A stretch of DNA of 64,000 nucleotides from NCBI RefSeq assembly GCF_900112375.1, contig NZ_FOLS01000034.1, positions 1 to 64,000 on the forward strand, in the 5' to 3' direction. The notes beneath the pieces are model-generated. The model made no database searches, was not told the DNA's origin, and saw nothing but the letters and a program-made list of their open reading frames with translations. This document shows, one piece after another, positions 17,919-28,049 of the stretch; positions within the stretch are counted from its first letter, which is position 1; every line of letters starts with the position of its first letter. This DNA is from Pseudomonas citronellolis. GTDB lineage: Bacteria; Pseudomonadota; Gammaproteobacteria; Pseudomonadales; Pseudomonadaceae. A program made the position numbers and the translations under genes.

Positions 17919-19529
17919 ATGAACCGCCATCCGCTACCCCTGGCCGCCCTGCTGCTCGGCGGCCTGCTGGTCGCCACGGGCCCCGCCTGGGCCTCGACCC
18001 CGGCGGCCAACGCCAAGGACGCCGAGGCCAGCGAGCAACCCTCGCCGGCCAACCAGCCCGGCCACGTCCAGGGCCTCAAGGAAACCGGCAACTACACGGT
18101 CACCGCGCTGCCCGAGGGCCCGCTGCACCTGGACCCGCCGAAGCTGCCCGACCTCTCCGGCTACACCGCCGAGGCGGTGGCGAAGAAGATCGTGCGCAAG
18201 CCCGGCGGCAAGGCCGTGGTGCAGCGCATGGTGCAACAGCAGCCGCTGAAGGAGTTCACCGGCGGGCAGAACCGCCTGGCCGAGTGGGTCAAGCGCCAGC
18301 GGCAGATGCCCCAGGCGATCTTCATCGAGGGCGGCTACGTCAACCTCGCGCAGCTGGCCGGCAAGCTCGGCAAGGCGCTGGAGCAGGTCGAGCCCGGCGT
18401 GTACGTCGCCCGCCTGCCCATCGTGGTCAGCCAGGGCGCGACCCTGGAGGTCGACGGCAAGGTCAAGGAACTGCGCCTGTCCCAGGACCGCGGCGCCTTC
18501 CTGGTCAACGACGGCAAGCTGTTCATCCGCGACACCAAGGTCACCGCCTGGAACGAGGCGAAAGGCGAGCCGGCCTGGTTCAAGAGCCCCAACGAGTTCC
18601 GCCCCTTCCTGATCTCCTGGGGCGGCGCCGAGGCCTACCTGGTCGACAGCACCTTCCAAAGCTTCGGCTACAACGCCTCCAAGGCCTACGGCATCTCCAT
18701 CTCGCAGTACAGCCCGGGCATGGACAAGACCATGAAGCGCCCGCGGCCCAAGGGCTGGGTGATCGGCTCGACCTTCGTCGACAACTGGTACGGCTTCTAC
18801 TGCTACGAGGCCGACGACCTGGTGGTGCGCGGCAACACCTACCGCGACAACGTCATCTACGGCATCGACCCGCACGACCGCTCGCACCGCCTGATCATCG
18901 CCGAGAACACCGTGCACGGGACGAAGAAGAAGCACGGCATCATCGTCTCGCGCGAGGTCAACGACAGCTGGATCTTCCACAACAAGACCTACGACAACCA
19001 CCTCTCCGGGATCGTCCTGGACCGTAATTCCGAGCGCAACCTGGTGGCCTACAACGAGGTGTACCGCAACCACTCCGACGGCATCACGCTGTACGAGAGC
19101 GGCGACAACCTGATCTACGGCAACCAGGTGCTGGGCAACCGGCGCCACGGCATCCGCATCCGCAACAGCGTGAACATCCGCCTGTACGAGAACCTCGCCG
19201 CCGGCAACAAGCTGATCGGCGTGTACGGGCACATCAAGGACCTGTCCAACACCGACCGCAACATCGACCTCGACCCCTTCGACACCAAGGTGTCGCTCAT
19301 CGTGGTCGGCGGCAAGCTGGTGGGCAACGGTTCCGGGCCGCTGTCGGTGGACTCGCCGCTGTCGCTGGAACTCTACAAGGTGGCCATGCTCGGCCCGACC
19401 AAATCCTCGGGCATCAGCTTCAACGGCGTGCTCGGCGAGAAGCAGGACCAGATCCTCGACCTGCTCGTACGCCAGCAGCGCGCCGTGCTGATCGACCCCG
19501 TGGAAAGCCAGGCCGAACTGCAGAATTGA
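17919..19529 (+). CDS. algG: AlgG, periplasmic mannuronan C5-epimerase
   Basis: 536 residues with a Sec signal peptide (cleavage after A-W-A, about residue 25). The right-handed beta-helix domain holds the D-P-H319-D motif; His319 is the catalytic base in P. aeruginosa and falls at exactly the same number here. It converts D-mannuronate to L-guluronate in the polymer and is part of the periplasmic protective complex. Start ATG at 17919 after GGGAG. The upstream gap carries a palindromic repeat pair. Confidence 0.96.
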   Translation: MNRHPLPLAALLLGGLLVATGPAWASTPAANAKDAEASEQPSPANQPGHVQGLKETGNYTVTALPEGPLHLDPPKLPDLSGYTAEAVAKKIVRKPGGKAVVQRMVQQQPLKEFTGGQNRLAEWVKRQRQMPQAIFIEGGYVNLAQLAGKLGKALEQVEPGVYVARLPIVVSQGATLEVDGKVKELRLSQDRGAFLVNDGKLFIRDTKVTAWNEAKGEPAWFKSPNEFRPFLISWGGAEAYLVDSTFQSFGYNASKAYGISISQYSPGMDKTMKRPRPKGWVIGSTFVDNWYGFYCYEADDLVVRGNTYRDNVIYGIDPHDRSHRLIIAENTVHGTKKKHGIIVSREVNDSWIFHNKTYDNHLSGIVLDRNSERNLVAYNEVYRNHSDGITLYESGDNLIYGNQVLGNRRHGIRIRNSVNIRLYENLAAGNKLIGVYGHIKDLSNTDRNIDLDPFDTKVSLIVVGGKLVGNGSGPLSVDSPLSLELYKVAMLGPTKSSGISFNGVLGEKQDQILDLLVRQQRAVLIDPVESQAELQN

Positions 19530-19540
19530 GGACCCGTACC

Positions 19541-20977
19541 ATGACCATCCGCCCCCATCGTCTGCTGCGCCTGTCGACTCTGGCCGCCGGCCTGCTGCTG
19601 GCCCACGGTATTCTTGCTGCGGGCGCCGCCGACGCCGCCGGCGCGCCGACCTACAGCGCCCTGCCCGCCGCCGGCCTGTGCCCGGCCGCGGCCGACGACA
19701 AGGCCTACAACACCAAGTACCTGGGCTTCTTCACCCACCTGGTGCCGGCCCAGGAAGACTGGCTGTTCCGCACCACCTACGACCTGCGCACCGACTTCGG
19801 CACCACGCCCGAGGGCTGGCGCGAACTCAAGGCGCTGAACGAGGCGTTGCAGCGCCGCGGCGTCGAGCTGATGGTGGTCTACCAACCCACCCGCGGCCTC
19901 ATCAACCGCGAGAAGCTCACCCCCGAGGAGAAGGCCGCGTTCAACTACGAACTGGCGAAGAAGAACTACCTGGCGACCATCGCCAAGTTCCGCGAGGCCG
20001 GCATCCACACCCCGGACTTCTCGCCGCTGTTCGACGAGAAGGAAGCCCACCCCTACTACTTCAAGGGCGACCACCACTGGACGCCCTACGGCGCCATGCG
20101 CAGCGCGAAGATCGCCGCCGAAACCCTGAAAGAGATGCCCGCCTACGCGGACATCCCGAAGAAGGAATTCGAAAGCAAGCGCGTGGGCCTGCTGTCCAAG
20201 CTCGGCACCTTCCACAAGGCCGCCGCACAACTGTGCGGCAGCAGCTACGCGCCGCAGTACGTCGACCGCTTCGAGACCGAGCCGGTGGGCGACAGCGGCG
20301 GCGGCGACCTGTTCGGCGACGGCGGCGACCCGCAGGTGGCGGTGGTCGGCACCTCCAACAGCGGCCCGGCGTACAACTTCGTCGGCTTCCTGGAGCAGTA
20401 CGGCAAGGTCGACATCCTCAACAACGCCGTCTCCGGCGGCGGCTTCGACAGCTCGCTGCTGGCCTATCTGACCAGCAAGGAATTCCACGACAAGCCGCCG
20501 AAGATCCTGGTCTGGGAATTCGCCACCCACTACGACATGGCGCAGAAGAGCTTCTACCGCCAGGCCATGCCCCTGGTGGCCAACGGCTGCGCGGACCAGA
20601 AGGCCGTGCTCAGCCGCAAGGTCAAGCTGCACGCCGGGCGCAACGAGGTGCTGCTCAACAGCGGCGCGCTGCCGATCCGCAGCGGCAGCTACACCGCCGA
20701 CGTCACCTACAGCGACCCGGGCATCCACGAGCTGAAGAACACCGTCTGGTACATGAACGGCCGCCGCGAGCAGCTGAAGATCGAGCAGTCCAAGGCCGTC
20801 GACACCGGCGGGCGCTACGTCTTCGAACTGCGCAACGACGAGGACTGGCCGGACCAGCAGTTCCTCTCCCTGGAGATCGAGGCGCCGGACGACATGCCGG
20901 CCGGCCTCGAGGTCGAGGCGAAGCTGTGCCAGACCCCGCAGATCAAGGCCACCGCCAGTACCGTGGCCGGGAGGTAA
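19541..20977 (+). CDS. algX: AlgX, alginate O-acetyltransferase (terminal, SGNH type)
   Basis: 478 residues. Signal peptide, then an SGNH-like hydrolase domain with the catalytic set D177-H-H179 (in G-D-H-H-W-T) and S272 (in V-G-T-S-N-S), equivalent to D174/H176/S269 of PAO1, followed by a carbohydrate-binding module. It adds acetyl groups to mannuronate in the periplasm. The start was moved five codons downstream of the longest frame because the signal peptide and family homology begin at M-T-I-R-P. Confidence 0.95.
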   Translation: MTIRPHRLLRLSTLAAGLLLAHGILAAGAADAAGAPTYSALPAAGLCPAAADDKAYNTKYLGFFTHLVPAQEDWLFRTTYDLRTDFGTTPEGWRELKALNEALQRRGVELMVVYQPTRGLINREKLTPEEKAAFNYELAKKNYLATIAKFREAGIHTPDFSPLFDEKEAHPYYFKGDHHWTPYGAMRSAKIAAETLKEMPAYADIPKKEFESKRVGLLSKLGTFHKAAAQLCGSSYAPQYVDRFETEPVGDSGGGDLFGDGGDPQVAVVGTSNSGPAYNFVGFLEQYGKVDILNNAVSGGGFDSSLLAYLTSKEFHDKPPKILVWEFATHYDMAQKSFYRQAMPLVANGCADQKAVLSRKVKLHAGRNEVLLNSGALPIRSGSYTADVTYSDPGIHELKNTVWYMNGRREQLKIEQSKAVDTGGRYVFELRNDEDWPDQQFLSLEIEAPDDMPAGLEVEAKLCQTPQIKATASTVAGR

Positions 20978-20981
20978 CCCC

Positions 20982-22109
20982 ATGTCCATCCAGCGACTTT
21001 CCCGCAACAAGGGCCTGCGCCTGCTGTGGCCGGCCATGGCCCTGAGCAGCCTCGGCGCCCTCTACGGGCAGAGCAGCCAGGCCGCCGACCTGGTGCCGCC
21101 GCCGGGCTACTTCGCCGCGGTCGGCGAGCGCAAGGGCGACGCCGACAGCTGCCCGGCGGTGCCCGCGCCCTACACCGGCTCGCTGCAGTTCACCAGCAAG
21201 TACGAGGGTTCGGACTCGGCGCGCGCCACCCTCAACGTCGCCGCCGAGGGCAAGTTCCGCGAGCAGATCAAGGACATCACCGAGATGGAGCGCGGCACCA
21301 CCAAGCTGATCACCCAGTACATGCGCAGCGGCCACAAGGGCGACCTGGACTGCGCGCTGAACTGGCTGACCACCTGGGCCCGGGCCGACGCCCTGGAAAG
21401 CGCCGACTTCAACCACACCGGCAAGTCCATGCGCAAATGGGCCCTGGGCAGCCTGTCCTCGTCCTACCTGCGCCTGAAGTTCTCCAGCAGCCGTCCGCTG
21501 GCGGCCTACCCGCAGCAGGCGGCGCAGATCGAACAGTGGTTCGGCAAGCTCGGCACCCAGGTGGTCAGCGACTGGAGCAACCTGCCGCTGAAGAAGATCA
21601 ACAACCACAGCTACTGGGCGGCCTGGTCGGTGATGTCCACCGCCGTGGTGACCAACCGCCGCGACCTGTTCGACTGGTCGGTGCGCGAATTCAAGGTGGC
21701 GGCCAGCCAGGTCGACGCCCAGGGCTACCTGCCCAACGAACTCAAGCGCCGCCAGCGCGCCCTGTCCTACCACAACTACAGCCTGCCGCCGCTGGCGATG
21801 ATCGCCGCCTTCGCCCAGGTCAACGGCGTGGACCTGCGCCAGGAAAACAACGGCGCCCTGCAGCGCCTGGCCGAAAGGGTGATGCAGGGGGTGGACGACC
21901 AGCAGGACTTCGACCGCCGGACCGGCAACGACCAGGACATGACCGACCTGAAGGAAAACAGCAAGTTCGCCTGGCTGGAGCCCTACTGCGCGCTCTACAG
22001 CTGCGCGCCGAAGACCCAGGACTGGCGCAGGAAGATGGAGCCGTTCAACAGCTTCCGCCTCGGCGGGGATGTGACGAAGGTGTTCAACCGGGGGAATGGC
22101 GGGAGCTGA
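20982..22109 (+). CDS. algL: AlgL, periplasmic alginate lyase
   Basis: 375 residues with signal peptide (cleavage near Q-A-A-D-L, residue 30). Polysaccharide lyase family 5, an alpha/alpha toroid. The catalytic Asn-His pair is in N-N208-H209-S-Y-W, with the Tyr later in S-Y-H-N-Y-S-L-P-P. AlgL clears misrouted alginate from the periplasm. It lies 4 bp after algX. Confidence 0.95.
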   Translation: MSIQRLSRNKGLRLLWPAMALSSLGALYGQSSQAADLVPPPGYFAAVGERKGDADSCPAVPAPYTGSLQFTSKYEGSDSARATLNVAAEGKFREQIKDITEMERGTTKLITQYMRSGHKGDLDCALNWLTTWARADALESADFNHTGKSMRKWALGSLSSSYLRLKFSSSRPLAAYPQQAAQIEQWFGKLGTQVVSDWSNLPLKKINNHSYWAAWSVMSTAVVTNRRDLFDWSVREFKVAASQVDAQGYLPNELKRRQRALSYHNYSLPPLAMIAAFAQVNGVDLRQENNGALQRLAERVMQGVDDQQDFDRRTGNDQDMTDLKENSKFAWLEPYCALYSCAPKTQDWRRKMEPFNSFRLGGDVTKVFNRGNGGS

Positions 22110-22148
22110 TGCGCTCAATGGGAGTGGGGTGCAGACCGGCAAGCCCGC

Positions 22149-22266
22149 CCCCTCTCCCCAGCCCTCTCCCTGAAGGGAGAGGGAGCAGTACGTGCCGGCT
22201 GACACAACGGTTTCCACCTGCACCGAACAGTCCCCTCTCCCTTCAGGGAGAGGGTTAGGGAGAGGG
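22149..22266. repeat. Paired CCCTCTCCCT palindromes in the algL-algI gap
   Basis: Two palindromes, CCCTCTCCCT-GA-AGGGAGAGGG (22162-22183) and CCCTCTCCCT-TC-AGGGAGAGGG (22233-22254), in opposite orientation about 50 bp apart. They share the CCCTCTCC core with the units at 6691, 25994 and 54443. The 377-bp algL-algI gap otherwise holds no ORF and no recognised promoter; 22267-22486 is unremarkable GC-rich sequence. Confidence 0.85.
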
Positions 22267-22486
22267 AAAGAACCTCCCCGCAACACCGAAACACCCGGCT
22301 GAACCCCGCAACGAATACGGACCCAGCCACCCCCGACCCAAGCGCAAAAGACGCCGGGCGGGCGCACCACCTTAGCGACACAACGGGGAGGAACTGGCGG
22401 GTGACACCGGCCTTTTCCTTGCGCGCCACGCGGCGCCGGAAGGGCTGGAGCCACCCAGGGTACGAAGCTCCAGAGCGAGACGGGCA

Positions 22487-24049
22487 ATGGTCTTTTCTTC
22501 CAACGTGTTCCTGTTCCTGTTCCTGCCGATCTTCCTCGGCCTGTACTACCTGAGCGGGAACCGCTACCGCAACCTGCTGTTGCTGGTGGCCAGCTACGTC
22601 TTCTACGCCTGGTGGCGGGTGGACTTCCTCGCCCTGTTCGCCGGCGTGACCCTGTTCAACTACTGGATCGGCCTGCGCATCGGCGCCGCCGGCGTGCGCA
22701 CCCTGGCGGCCAGGCGCTGGCTGATCCTCGGCGTGGTGGTCGACCTGGCCGTGCTGGGCTACTTCAAGTACGCCAACTTCGGCGTCGACAGCCTCAACCA
22801 GATCATCACCTCGTTCGGCATGCAGCCCTTCGTGCTGACGCACATCCTGCTGCCCATCGGCATCAGCTTCTACACCTTCGAGTCGATCAGCTACATCATC
22901 GACGTCTACCGCGGCGACACCCCGGCCACGCGCAACCTCATCGACTTCGCGGCCTTCGTGGCGATCTTCCCGCACCTGATCGCCGGCCCCGTGCTGCGCT
23001 TCCGCGACCTGGTGGACCAGTTCAACCACCGCACCCACACCCTGGACAAGTTCGCCGAAGGCTGCACCCGCTTCATGCAGGGCTTCGTCAAGAAGGTGTT
23101 CATCGCCGACACCCTGGCGGCCCTGGCCGACCACTGCTTCGCCCTGCAGGACCCGACCACCGGCGACGCCTGGCTCGGCGCCCTGGCCTACACCGCGCAG
23201 CTGTACTTCGACTTCTCCGGCTACAGCGACATGGCCATCGGCCTGGGCCTGATGATGGGCTTCCGCTTCATGGAGAACTTCAACCAGCCCTACATCAGCC
23301 AGTCCATCACCGAGTTCTGGCGACGCTGGCACATCAGCCTGTCCACCTGGCTGCGCGACTACCTGTACATCAGCCTGGGCGGCAACCGCGGCAGCACCTT
23401 CCAGACCTACCGCAACCTGATCCTGACCATGTTGCTGGGCGGCCTGTGGCACGGCGCCAACGTCACCTACATCATCTGGGGCGCCTGGCACGGCGTGTGG
23501 CTTGCCATCGAGCGCGCCCTGGGCGTGAACGCCGCGCCGCGGGTGCTCAACCCGCTGAAGTGGGCCTTCACCTTCCTGCTGGTGATCGTCGGCTGGGTGA
23601 TCTTCCGCGCCGAGAACCTGCACGTGGCCTGGCGCATGTACGCAGCCATGTTCAGCTTCGGCGACTGGAGCCTGTCCGAGCAGAGCCGCGCCAGCCTCAC
23701 CGGCCTGCAGGTGGGCACCCTGGTGGTGGCCTACGTGGTGCTGGCCGTCTTCGGCCTGCGCCAGTTCTACAACCAGCCGCTGCAGAGCAAGGCGCCCAAG
23801 GCCGCGGCCAGGACCGACGACGTCGCCGCCGACGGCCCGGCCAGCGCCCAGCCGCGCAGCCCACAGGATGCCGAGAGCGACCCGGCGGCCATCGCCTACT
23901 CGCGCAGCGGCGCGGCGGTGTACCGCCCGCACTGGCTCACCCAACTGCCCGTGCTGGCCACCCGCGTGGCCCTGCTGGCGCTGTTCGCCGCCTCGGTGCT
24001 GAAGCTCTCGGCGCAGAGCTACTCGCCCTTCCTCTACTTCCAGTTCTGA
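22487..24049 (+). CDS. algI: AlgI, MBOAT-family alginate acetylation protein
   Basis: 520 residues, the PAO1 length. Polytopic inner-membrane MBOAT acyltransferase; the essential histidine H322 (in L-W-H-G-A-N) is at the same position as in PAO1 AlgI. It moves acetyl groups from a cytoplasmic donor across the membrane for AlgJ and AlgX. The loop at about residues 425-480 is hydrophilic. The 377-bp gap upstream is the largest inside the operon. Confidence 0.96.
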   Translation: MVFSSNVFLFLFLPIFLGLYYLSGNRYRNLLLLVASYVFYAWWRVDFLALFAGVTLFNYWIGLRIGAAGVRTLAARRWLILGVVVDLAVLGYFKYANFGVDSLNQIITSFGMQPFVLTHILLPIGISFYTFESISYIIDVYRGDTPATRNLIDFAAFVAIFPHLIAGPVLRFRDLVDQFNHRTHTLDKFAEGCTRFMQGFVKKVFIADTLAALADHCFALQDPTTGDAWLGALAYTAQLYFDFSGYSDMAIGLGLMMGFRFMENFNQPYISQSITEFWRRWHISLSTWLRDYLYISLGGNRGSTFQTYRNLILTMLLGGLWHGANVTYIIWGAWHGVWLAIERALGVNAAPRVLNPLKWAFTFLLVIVGWVIFRAENLHVAWRMYAAMFSFGDWSLSEQSRASLTGLQVGTLVVAYVVLAVFGLRQFYNQPLQSKAPKAAARTDDVAADGPASAQPRSPQDAESDPAAIAYSRSGAAVYRPHWLTQLPVLATRVALLALFAASVLKLSAQSYSPFLYFQF

Positions 24050-24062
24050 GCGAGGCCGGACC

Positions 24063-25253
24063 ATGCAACCGACTCCTTACGTTTCCAAAATCAGCAAACC
24101 CCTGCAATACGCCTACGTCGCCGCCTTCGGCGGGATACTGCTGGGCCTGGCCGGCTGGTCGCTGAAGGCCTTCCCCAGCTTCGCCGCCGCCGAGGGCACC
24201 ACGGTGCTCAACGGCAAGCTGGCCCACGCCTTCGAAGGCCACTACGACGACCAGTTCCCCATCAAGCGCCTGGGCACCAACCTCTGGGCCGCGCTGGACT
24301 ACGCCCTGTTCGACGAAGGCCGCCCGGGCGTGGTGATCGGCAAGGACGGCTGGCTGTACACCGACGAGGAATTCAAGCCGGCGCCCAGCCAGACCCAGCT
24401 GGACGACAACTGGGCCCTGGTGCGCGGCGTGCAGCAGGAGCTGGAACGCCGCGGCGTGAAGCTGGTGCTGGCGATCATCCCGGCCAAGGCGCGCATCTAC
24501 CCCGAGTACATCGGCAAGGAACAGCCGGCCCAGCTGCACGTCGGCCTGTACGACGAATTCCTGCAGCGCGCGCGCCAGGCCGGCATGGCCGCGCCCAAGC
24601 TGCTGGACACCCTGGAGCAGGCCAAGGACAACGGCCAGGTGTTCCTGCGCACCGACACCCACTGGACGCCGCTGGGCGCCGAGGCCGTGGCCCAGCGCCT
24701 GGCCCAGAGCATCCGCGAGGGGCAGAACCTCGACCTGCCGCAGCAGACCTTCATCACCGACGCCAGCAAGGCCACGCCGCACAAGGGCGACCTGCTGACC
24801 TTCCTGCCCCTGGACCCGCTGTTCAGCGAACTGCTGCCGGCGCCGGACCAGCTGCAGGCGCGCCAGACCCACCCGGCCGAAGACAACGCGGCGGCCGGCG
24901 GCGACCTGTTCGGCGACAACGCCGAGCCGCAGGTGGCCCTGGTGGGCACCAGCTACAGCGCCAACCCGCACTGGAACTTCGCCGGCGCGCTCAAGCAGGC
25001 GCTGTCCACCGACCTGATCAACTACGCCAAGGAAGGCAAGGGCCCCCTCGAACCCATGCTCGAACTGCTCAAGGACCCGGGCTTCCAGCAGAAGCCGCCG
25101 CGCCTGCTGGTGTGGGAATTCCCCGAACGCTACCTGCCGATGCACAGCGACCTCAGCCAGTTCGATGCGAACTGGCTGGCCCAGCTGCGCGCGGCCGGCA
25201 ACCGTGACGAACGCCTGGCGGCCAACCCGCCGGGCCTGACCGCGGCGCACTGA
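24063..25253 (+). CDS. algJ: AlgJ, membrane-anchored alginate O-acetyltransferase
   Basis: 396 residues. An N-terminal uncleaved signal anchor (about 18-38) and a periplasmic SGNH-like domain with D198-T-H200-W and S297 (in V-G-T-S-Y-S), equivalent to the DxH and Ser of PAO1 AlgJ. It is a paralogue of AlgX and lacks the carbohydrate-binding module. It lies 13 bp after algI. Confidence 0.95.
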   Translation: MQPTPYVSKISKPLQYAYVAAFGGILLGLAGWSLKAFPSFAAAEGTTVLNGKLAHAFEGHYDDQFPIKRLGTNLWAALDYALFDEGRPGVVIGKDGWLYTDEEFKPAPSQTQLDDNWALVRGVQQELERRGVKLVLAIIPAKARIYPEYIGKEQPAQLHVGLYDEFLQRARQAGMAAPKLLDTLEQAKDNGQVFLRTDTHWTPLGAEAVAQRLAQSIREGQNLDLPQQTFITDASKATPHKGDLLTFLPLDPLFSELLPAPDQLQARQTHPAEDNAAAGGDLFGDNAEPQVALVGTSYSANPHWNFAGALKQALSTDLINYAKEGKGPLEPMLELLKDPGFQQKPPRLLVWEFPERYLPMHSDLSQFDANWLAQLRAAGNRDERLAANPPGLTAAH

Positions 25254-25311
25254 GCGCCACGCCAAGGGCGCCAGCGCGCCCCATGAAAAAGTGAAGACGG
25301 AGGTACACCCC

Positions 25312-25959
25312 ATGACTCGTTCCAAGACCCTCGGCTGGAAATCCCCCGCCCTGGCACTGGCCCTGGGCCTGGCCGCCTTCGGCGCCCACGCCGGCGAAGC
25401 CGCGCTCTACGGCCCGCAGGCGCCCAAGGGTTCGGCCTTCGTGCGGGCCTACAACGCCGGCAACAGCGAGCTCTCGGTGAGCGTCGGCAACGCCCAGCTC
25501 AACGACGTGTCACCCCTGGGCTCCAGCGACTTCAAGTTCCTCCCGCCGGGCAACTACACCGCCAAGGTCGGCAGCCAGAGCCTGCCGGTGAAACTCGACC
25601 CGGACGCCTACTACACCCTGGTCAGCCAGCCCGGCGGCCAGCCCAGGCTGGTGCCCGAGCCGCCCTTCAAGAACAAGCAGAAGGCCCTGGTGCGGGTGCA
25701 GAACCTCAGCGGCCAGGCGCTGACCCTGAAGACCGCCGACGGCAAGACCGAAGTGGTCGGCAACGTCGCCCCGCAAAGCCACGGCGACCGCGAGATCAAC
25801 CCGGTGAAGGTGAACCTGGCGCTGTTCGAGGGCGGCAAGAAGGTCAGCGACCTGAAGCCCGTCACCCTGGAACGCGGCGAGGTGGTGTGCCTGTACGTCA
25901 CCGGCGAGGGCGGCAAGCTGTCGCCGGTGTGGGTCAAGCGGCCGGTGAAGGCGGATTGA
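25312..25959 (+). CDS. algF: AlgF, periplasmic alginate acetylation adaptor
   Basis: 215 residues with a cleaved signal peptide (A-H-A-G-E, about residue 24) and two small beta domains. AlgF is required for O-acetylation and is thought to link AlgJ and AlgX. The start at 25312 follows a strong ACGGAGGT site; an earlier in-frame ATG at 25291 is less suitable. Confidence 0.94.
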   Translation: MTRSKTLGWKSPALALALGLAAFGAHAGEAALYGPQAPKGSAFVRAYNAGNSELSVSVGNAQLNDVSPLGSSDFKFLPPGNYTAKVGSQSLPVKLDPDAYYTLVSQPGGQPRLVPEPPFKNKQKALVRVQNLSGQALTLKTADGKTEVVGNVAPQSHGDREINPVKVNLALFEGGKKVSDLKPVTLERGEVVCLYVTGEGGKLSPVWVKRPVKAD

Positions 25960-25993
25960 GGCTCACTCCATGACACCCCGGCGCGAAGCCCTA

Positions 25994-26136
25994 GCCCTCT
26001 CCCCCCGCCCTCTCCCTGAAGGGAGAGGGAGCTATCCGTGCAAGCGGAAAGCTCCGCGCAAGCCGGCGAGCGAGGTGGCGCCCCTTCACGCCGAACAACC
26101 CCCTCTCCCTTCAGGGAGAGGGCTGGGGAGAGGGGC
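25994..26136. repeat. Paired CCCTCTCCCT palindromes in the algF-algA gap
   Basis: Palindromes at 26008-26029 and 26101-26122 in opposite orientation. Next to the second lies CACGCCGAACAACCCC, the reverse complement of the GTTCGGCGTG motif in the 6691 units, so this is the same composite family. The 348-bp gap has no ORF; 26137-26307 is A-rich then GC-rich, with the algA ribosome-binding site AAGGAG just before the ATG. Confidence 0.85.
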
Positions 26137-26307
26137 TCTTAACGCCCCCCACACCAAATCACCCAAAAGAACACCACAAAAAGACCGGCCACACCGGCAG
26201 AAAAAACCAGCGAGCTGCCAAGACGGCCCGCACGGAGAGGTCACCCGAAACGGTAACGGCGCCCGGCGCCCCACAGAACGCATGAACGCTTTAAGGAGAA
26301 ACCCCAC

Positions 26308-27753
26308 ATGATTCCCGTCATTCTTTCCGGTGGTAGCGGCTCGCGACTCTGGCCCCTTTCCCGCAAGCTGTATCCCAAGCAGTTCCTGGCCCTGGCCGGC
26401 GAGCACACGCTGTTCCAGCAGACCCTCGAGCGCCTGGCCTTCGAAGGCATGGAGCCGCCGCTGGTGGTGAGCAACAAGGAACACCGCTTCATCCTCCAGG
26501 AACAGCTCGAACAACTGAAGCTCAAGACCCAGGGCATCCTGCTCGAACCCTTCGGCCGCAACACCGCCCCGGCCGTGGCCATCGCCGCCATGAAGCTGGT
26601 CGCCGAAGGCCGTGACGAACTGCTGCTGGTGCTGCCGGCCGACCACGTGCTGGAAGACCCGCGCGCCTTCCAGCGCGCCCTGGCCCTGGCCACCGTGGCC
26701 GCCGAGAAGGGTGAGATGGTGCTCTTCGGCGTACCCGCCAGCCGCCCGGAAACCGGCTACGGCTACATCCGCGCCAACGCCGACGACAAGCTGCCCGGTG
26801 GCGTCGCGCGGGTCGAGCGCTTCATCGAGAAACCCGACGAGGTCCGCGCCCGCCAGTTCGTCGAGGAAGGCGGGCACTACTGGAACAGCGGCATGTTCCT
26901 GTTCCGCGCCAGCCGCTTCCTGGAAGAACTCAAGCGCCACGACGCCGACATCTACGACACCTGCCTGCTGGCCCTGGAGCGCAGCCAGCACGAGGGCGAG
27001 GTGGTCAACATCGACCCGGCCACCTTCGAATGCTGCCCGGACAACTCCATCGACTACGCGGTGATGGAAAAGACCCAGCGCGCCTGCGTGGTGCCCCTGG
27101 CCGCCGGCTGGAACGACGTCGGCAGCTGGTCGTCGATCTGGGAAGTGCACGACAAGGACGCCAACGGCAACGTCACCAAGGGCGACGTGCTGGTGCACGA
27201 CAGCCGCAACTGCCTGGTGCACGGCAACGGCAAGCTGGTCTCGGTGGTCGGCCTGGACGACATCGTCGTGGTGGAAACCAAGGACGCCATGATGATCGCC
27301 CACCGCGACCACGTGCAGGACGTGAAGAAAGTGGTCAACGAACTGGACGCCGCCGGCCGCAGCGAAACCCAGAACCACTGCGCCGTGTACCGCCCCTGGG
27401 GCAGCTACGACTCGGTGGACATGGGCGGCCGCTTCCAGGTCAAGCACATCACCGTCAAGCCCGGCGCGCAGCTCTCGCTGCAGATGCACCACCACCGCGC
27501 CGAGCACTGGATCGTGGTCTCCGGCACCGCCCAGGTGACCTGCGACGAAAAGGTGTTCCTGCTCACCGAGAACCAGTCCACCTACATCCCCATCGCCTCG
27601 GTGCACCGCCTGGCCAACCCCGGCAAGATCCCGCTGGAGATCATCGAAGTGCAGTCCGGCAGCTACCTGGGCGAAGACGACATCGAACGTCTGGAAGACG
27701 TCTACGGTCGAACCGAAGAGAGCGGCATCCGCGCGCAGGTAGCCGCTCGCTAG
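26308..27753 (+). CDS. algA: AlgA, bifunctional phosphomannose isomerase / GDP-mannose pyrophosphorylase
   Basis: 481 residues, the PAO1 length. The N-terminal nucleotidyltransferase domain begins with the G-G-S-G-S-R-L-W-P-L-S-R signature; the C-terminal type II PMI cupin domain contains Q-M-H-H-H-R-A-E-H-W and the nearby metal ligands. It makes mannose-6-phosphate from fructose-6-phosphate and then GDP-mannose for AlgD. Last gene of the operon, followed by a strong terminator; the 348-bp gap before it carries palindromic repeats. Confidence 0.97.
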   Translation: MIPVILSGGSGSRLWPLSRKLYPKQFLALAGEHTLFQQTLERLAFEGMEPPLVVSNKEHRFILQEQLEQLKLKTQGILLEPFGRNTAPAVAIAAMKLVAEGRDELLLVLPADHVLEDPRAFQRALALATVAAEKGEMVLFGVPASRPETGYGYIRANADDKLPGGVARVERFIEKPDEVRARQFVEEGGHYWNSGMFLFRASRFLEELKRHDADIYDTCLLALERSQHEGEVVNIDPATFECCPDNSIDYAVMEKTQRACVVPLAAGWNDVGSWSSIWEVHDKDANGNVTKGDVLVHDSRNCLVHGNGKLVSVVGLDDIVVVETKDAMMIAHRDHVQDVKKVVNELDAAGRSETQNHCAVYRPWGSYDSVDMGGRFQVKHITVKPGAQLSLQMHHHRAEHWIVVSGTAQVTCDEKVFLLTENQSTYIPIASVHRLANPGKIPLEIIEVQSGSYLGEDDIERLEDVYGRTEESGIRAQVAAR

Positions 27754-27787
27754 TTGAAGGACGGCGTCTCCCCATCGATGCCAATCG

Positions 27788-27815
27788 CCCCCAGGCCATG
27801 TGCCTGGGGGTTTTT
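27788..27815 (+). terminator. Rho-independent terminator of the alginate operon
   Basis: Nine-bp perfect stem CCCCCAGGC / GCCTGGGGG with a CATGT loop, followed by TTTTTCTTT, 35 bp after the algA stop codon. Confidence 0.92.
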
Positions 27816-27852
27816 CTTTGTGCGCAGATCCCATTGCGCCGAAATGCTTTTC

Positions 27853-27923
27853 GTAGGATGGGTTGAGCTTGCGAAACCCATGCTGCCATGGCGATGGGTA
27901 TCGCTTCGCTCAACCCATCCTAC
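27853..27923. repeat. GTAGGATGGGTTGAGC inverted repeat
   Basis: GTAGGATGGGTTGAGC-TTGCGAAACCCAT at the left is mirrored by GGGTATCGCTTCGCTCAACCCATCCTAC at the right. A second repeat class, also found at 37968, 42945, 45251 and 60481. Confidence 0.85.
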
Positions 27924-27958
27924 GGGGCTGCCTTGCCGGCCACCCCGGGAGGCTCTTC

Positions 27959-28024
27959 GTAGGAGCGAGCTTGCTCGCGAACCAGCCCCGCAGCGAAGCC
28001 GTTCGCGAGCAAGCTCGCTCCTAC
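27959..28024. repeat. REP pair, class GTAGGAGCGAGC
   Basis: Two inverted copies around a GCCCCGCAGCGAAGCC centre, nearly identical to the pair at 398-464. With its neighbours it fills the 616-bp space between algA and codA, which has no gene. Confidence 0.88.
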
Positions 28025-28049
28025 AAGAAGCCGTGCTCGCCCGAACCTT

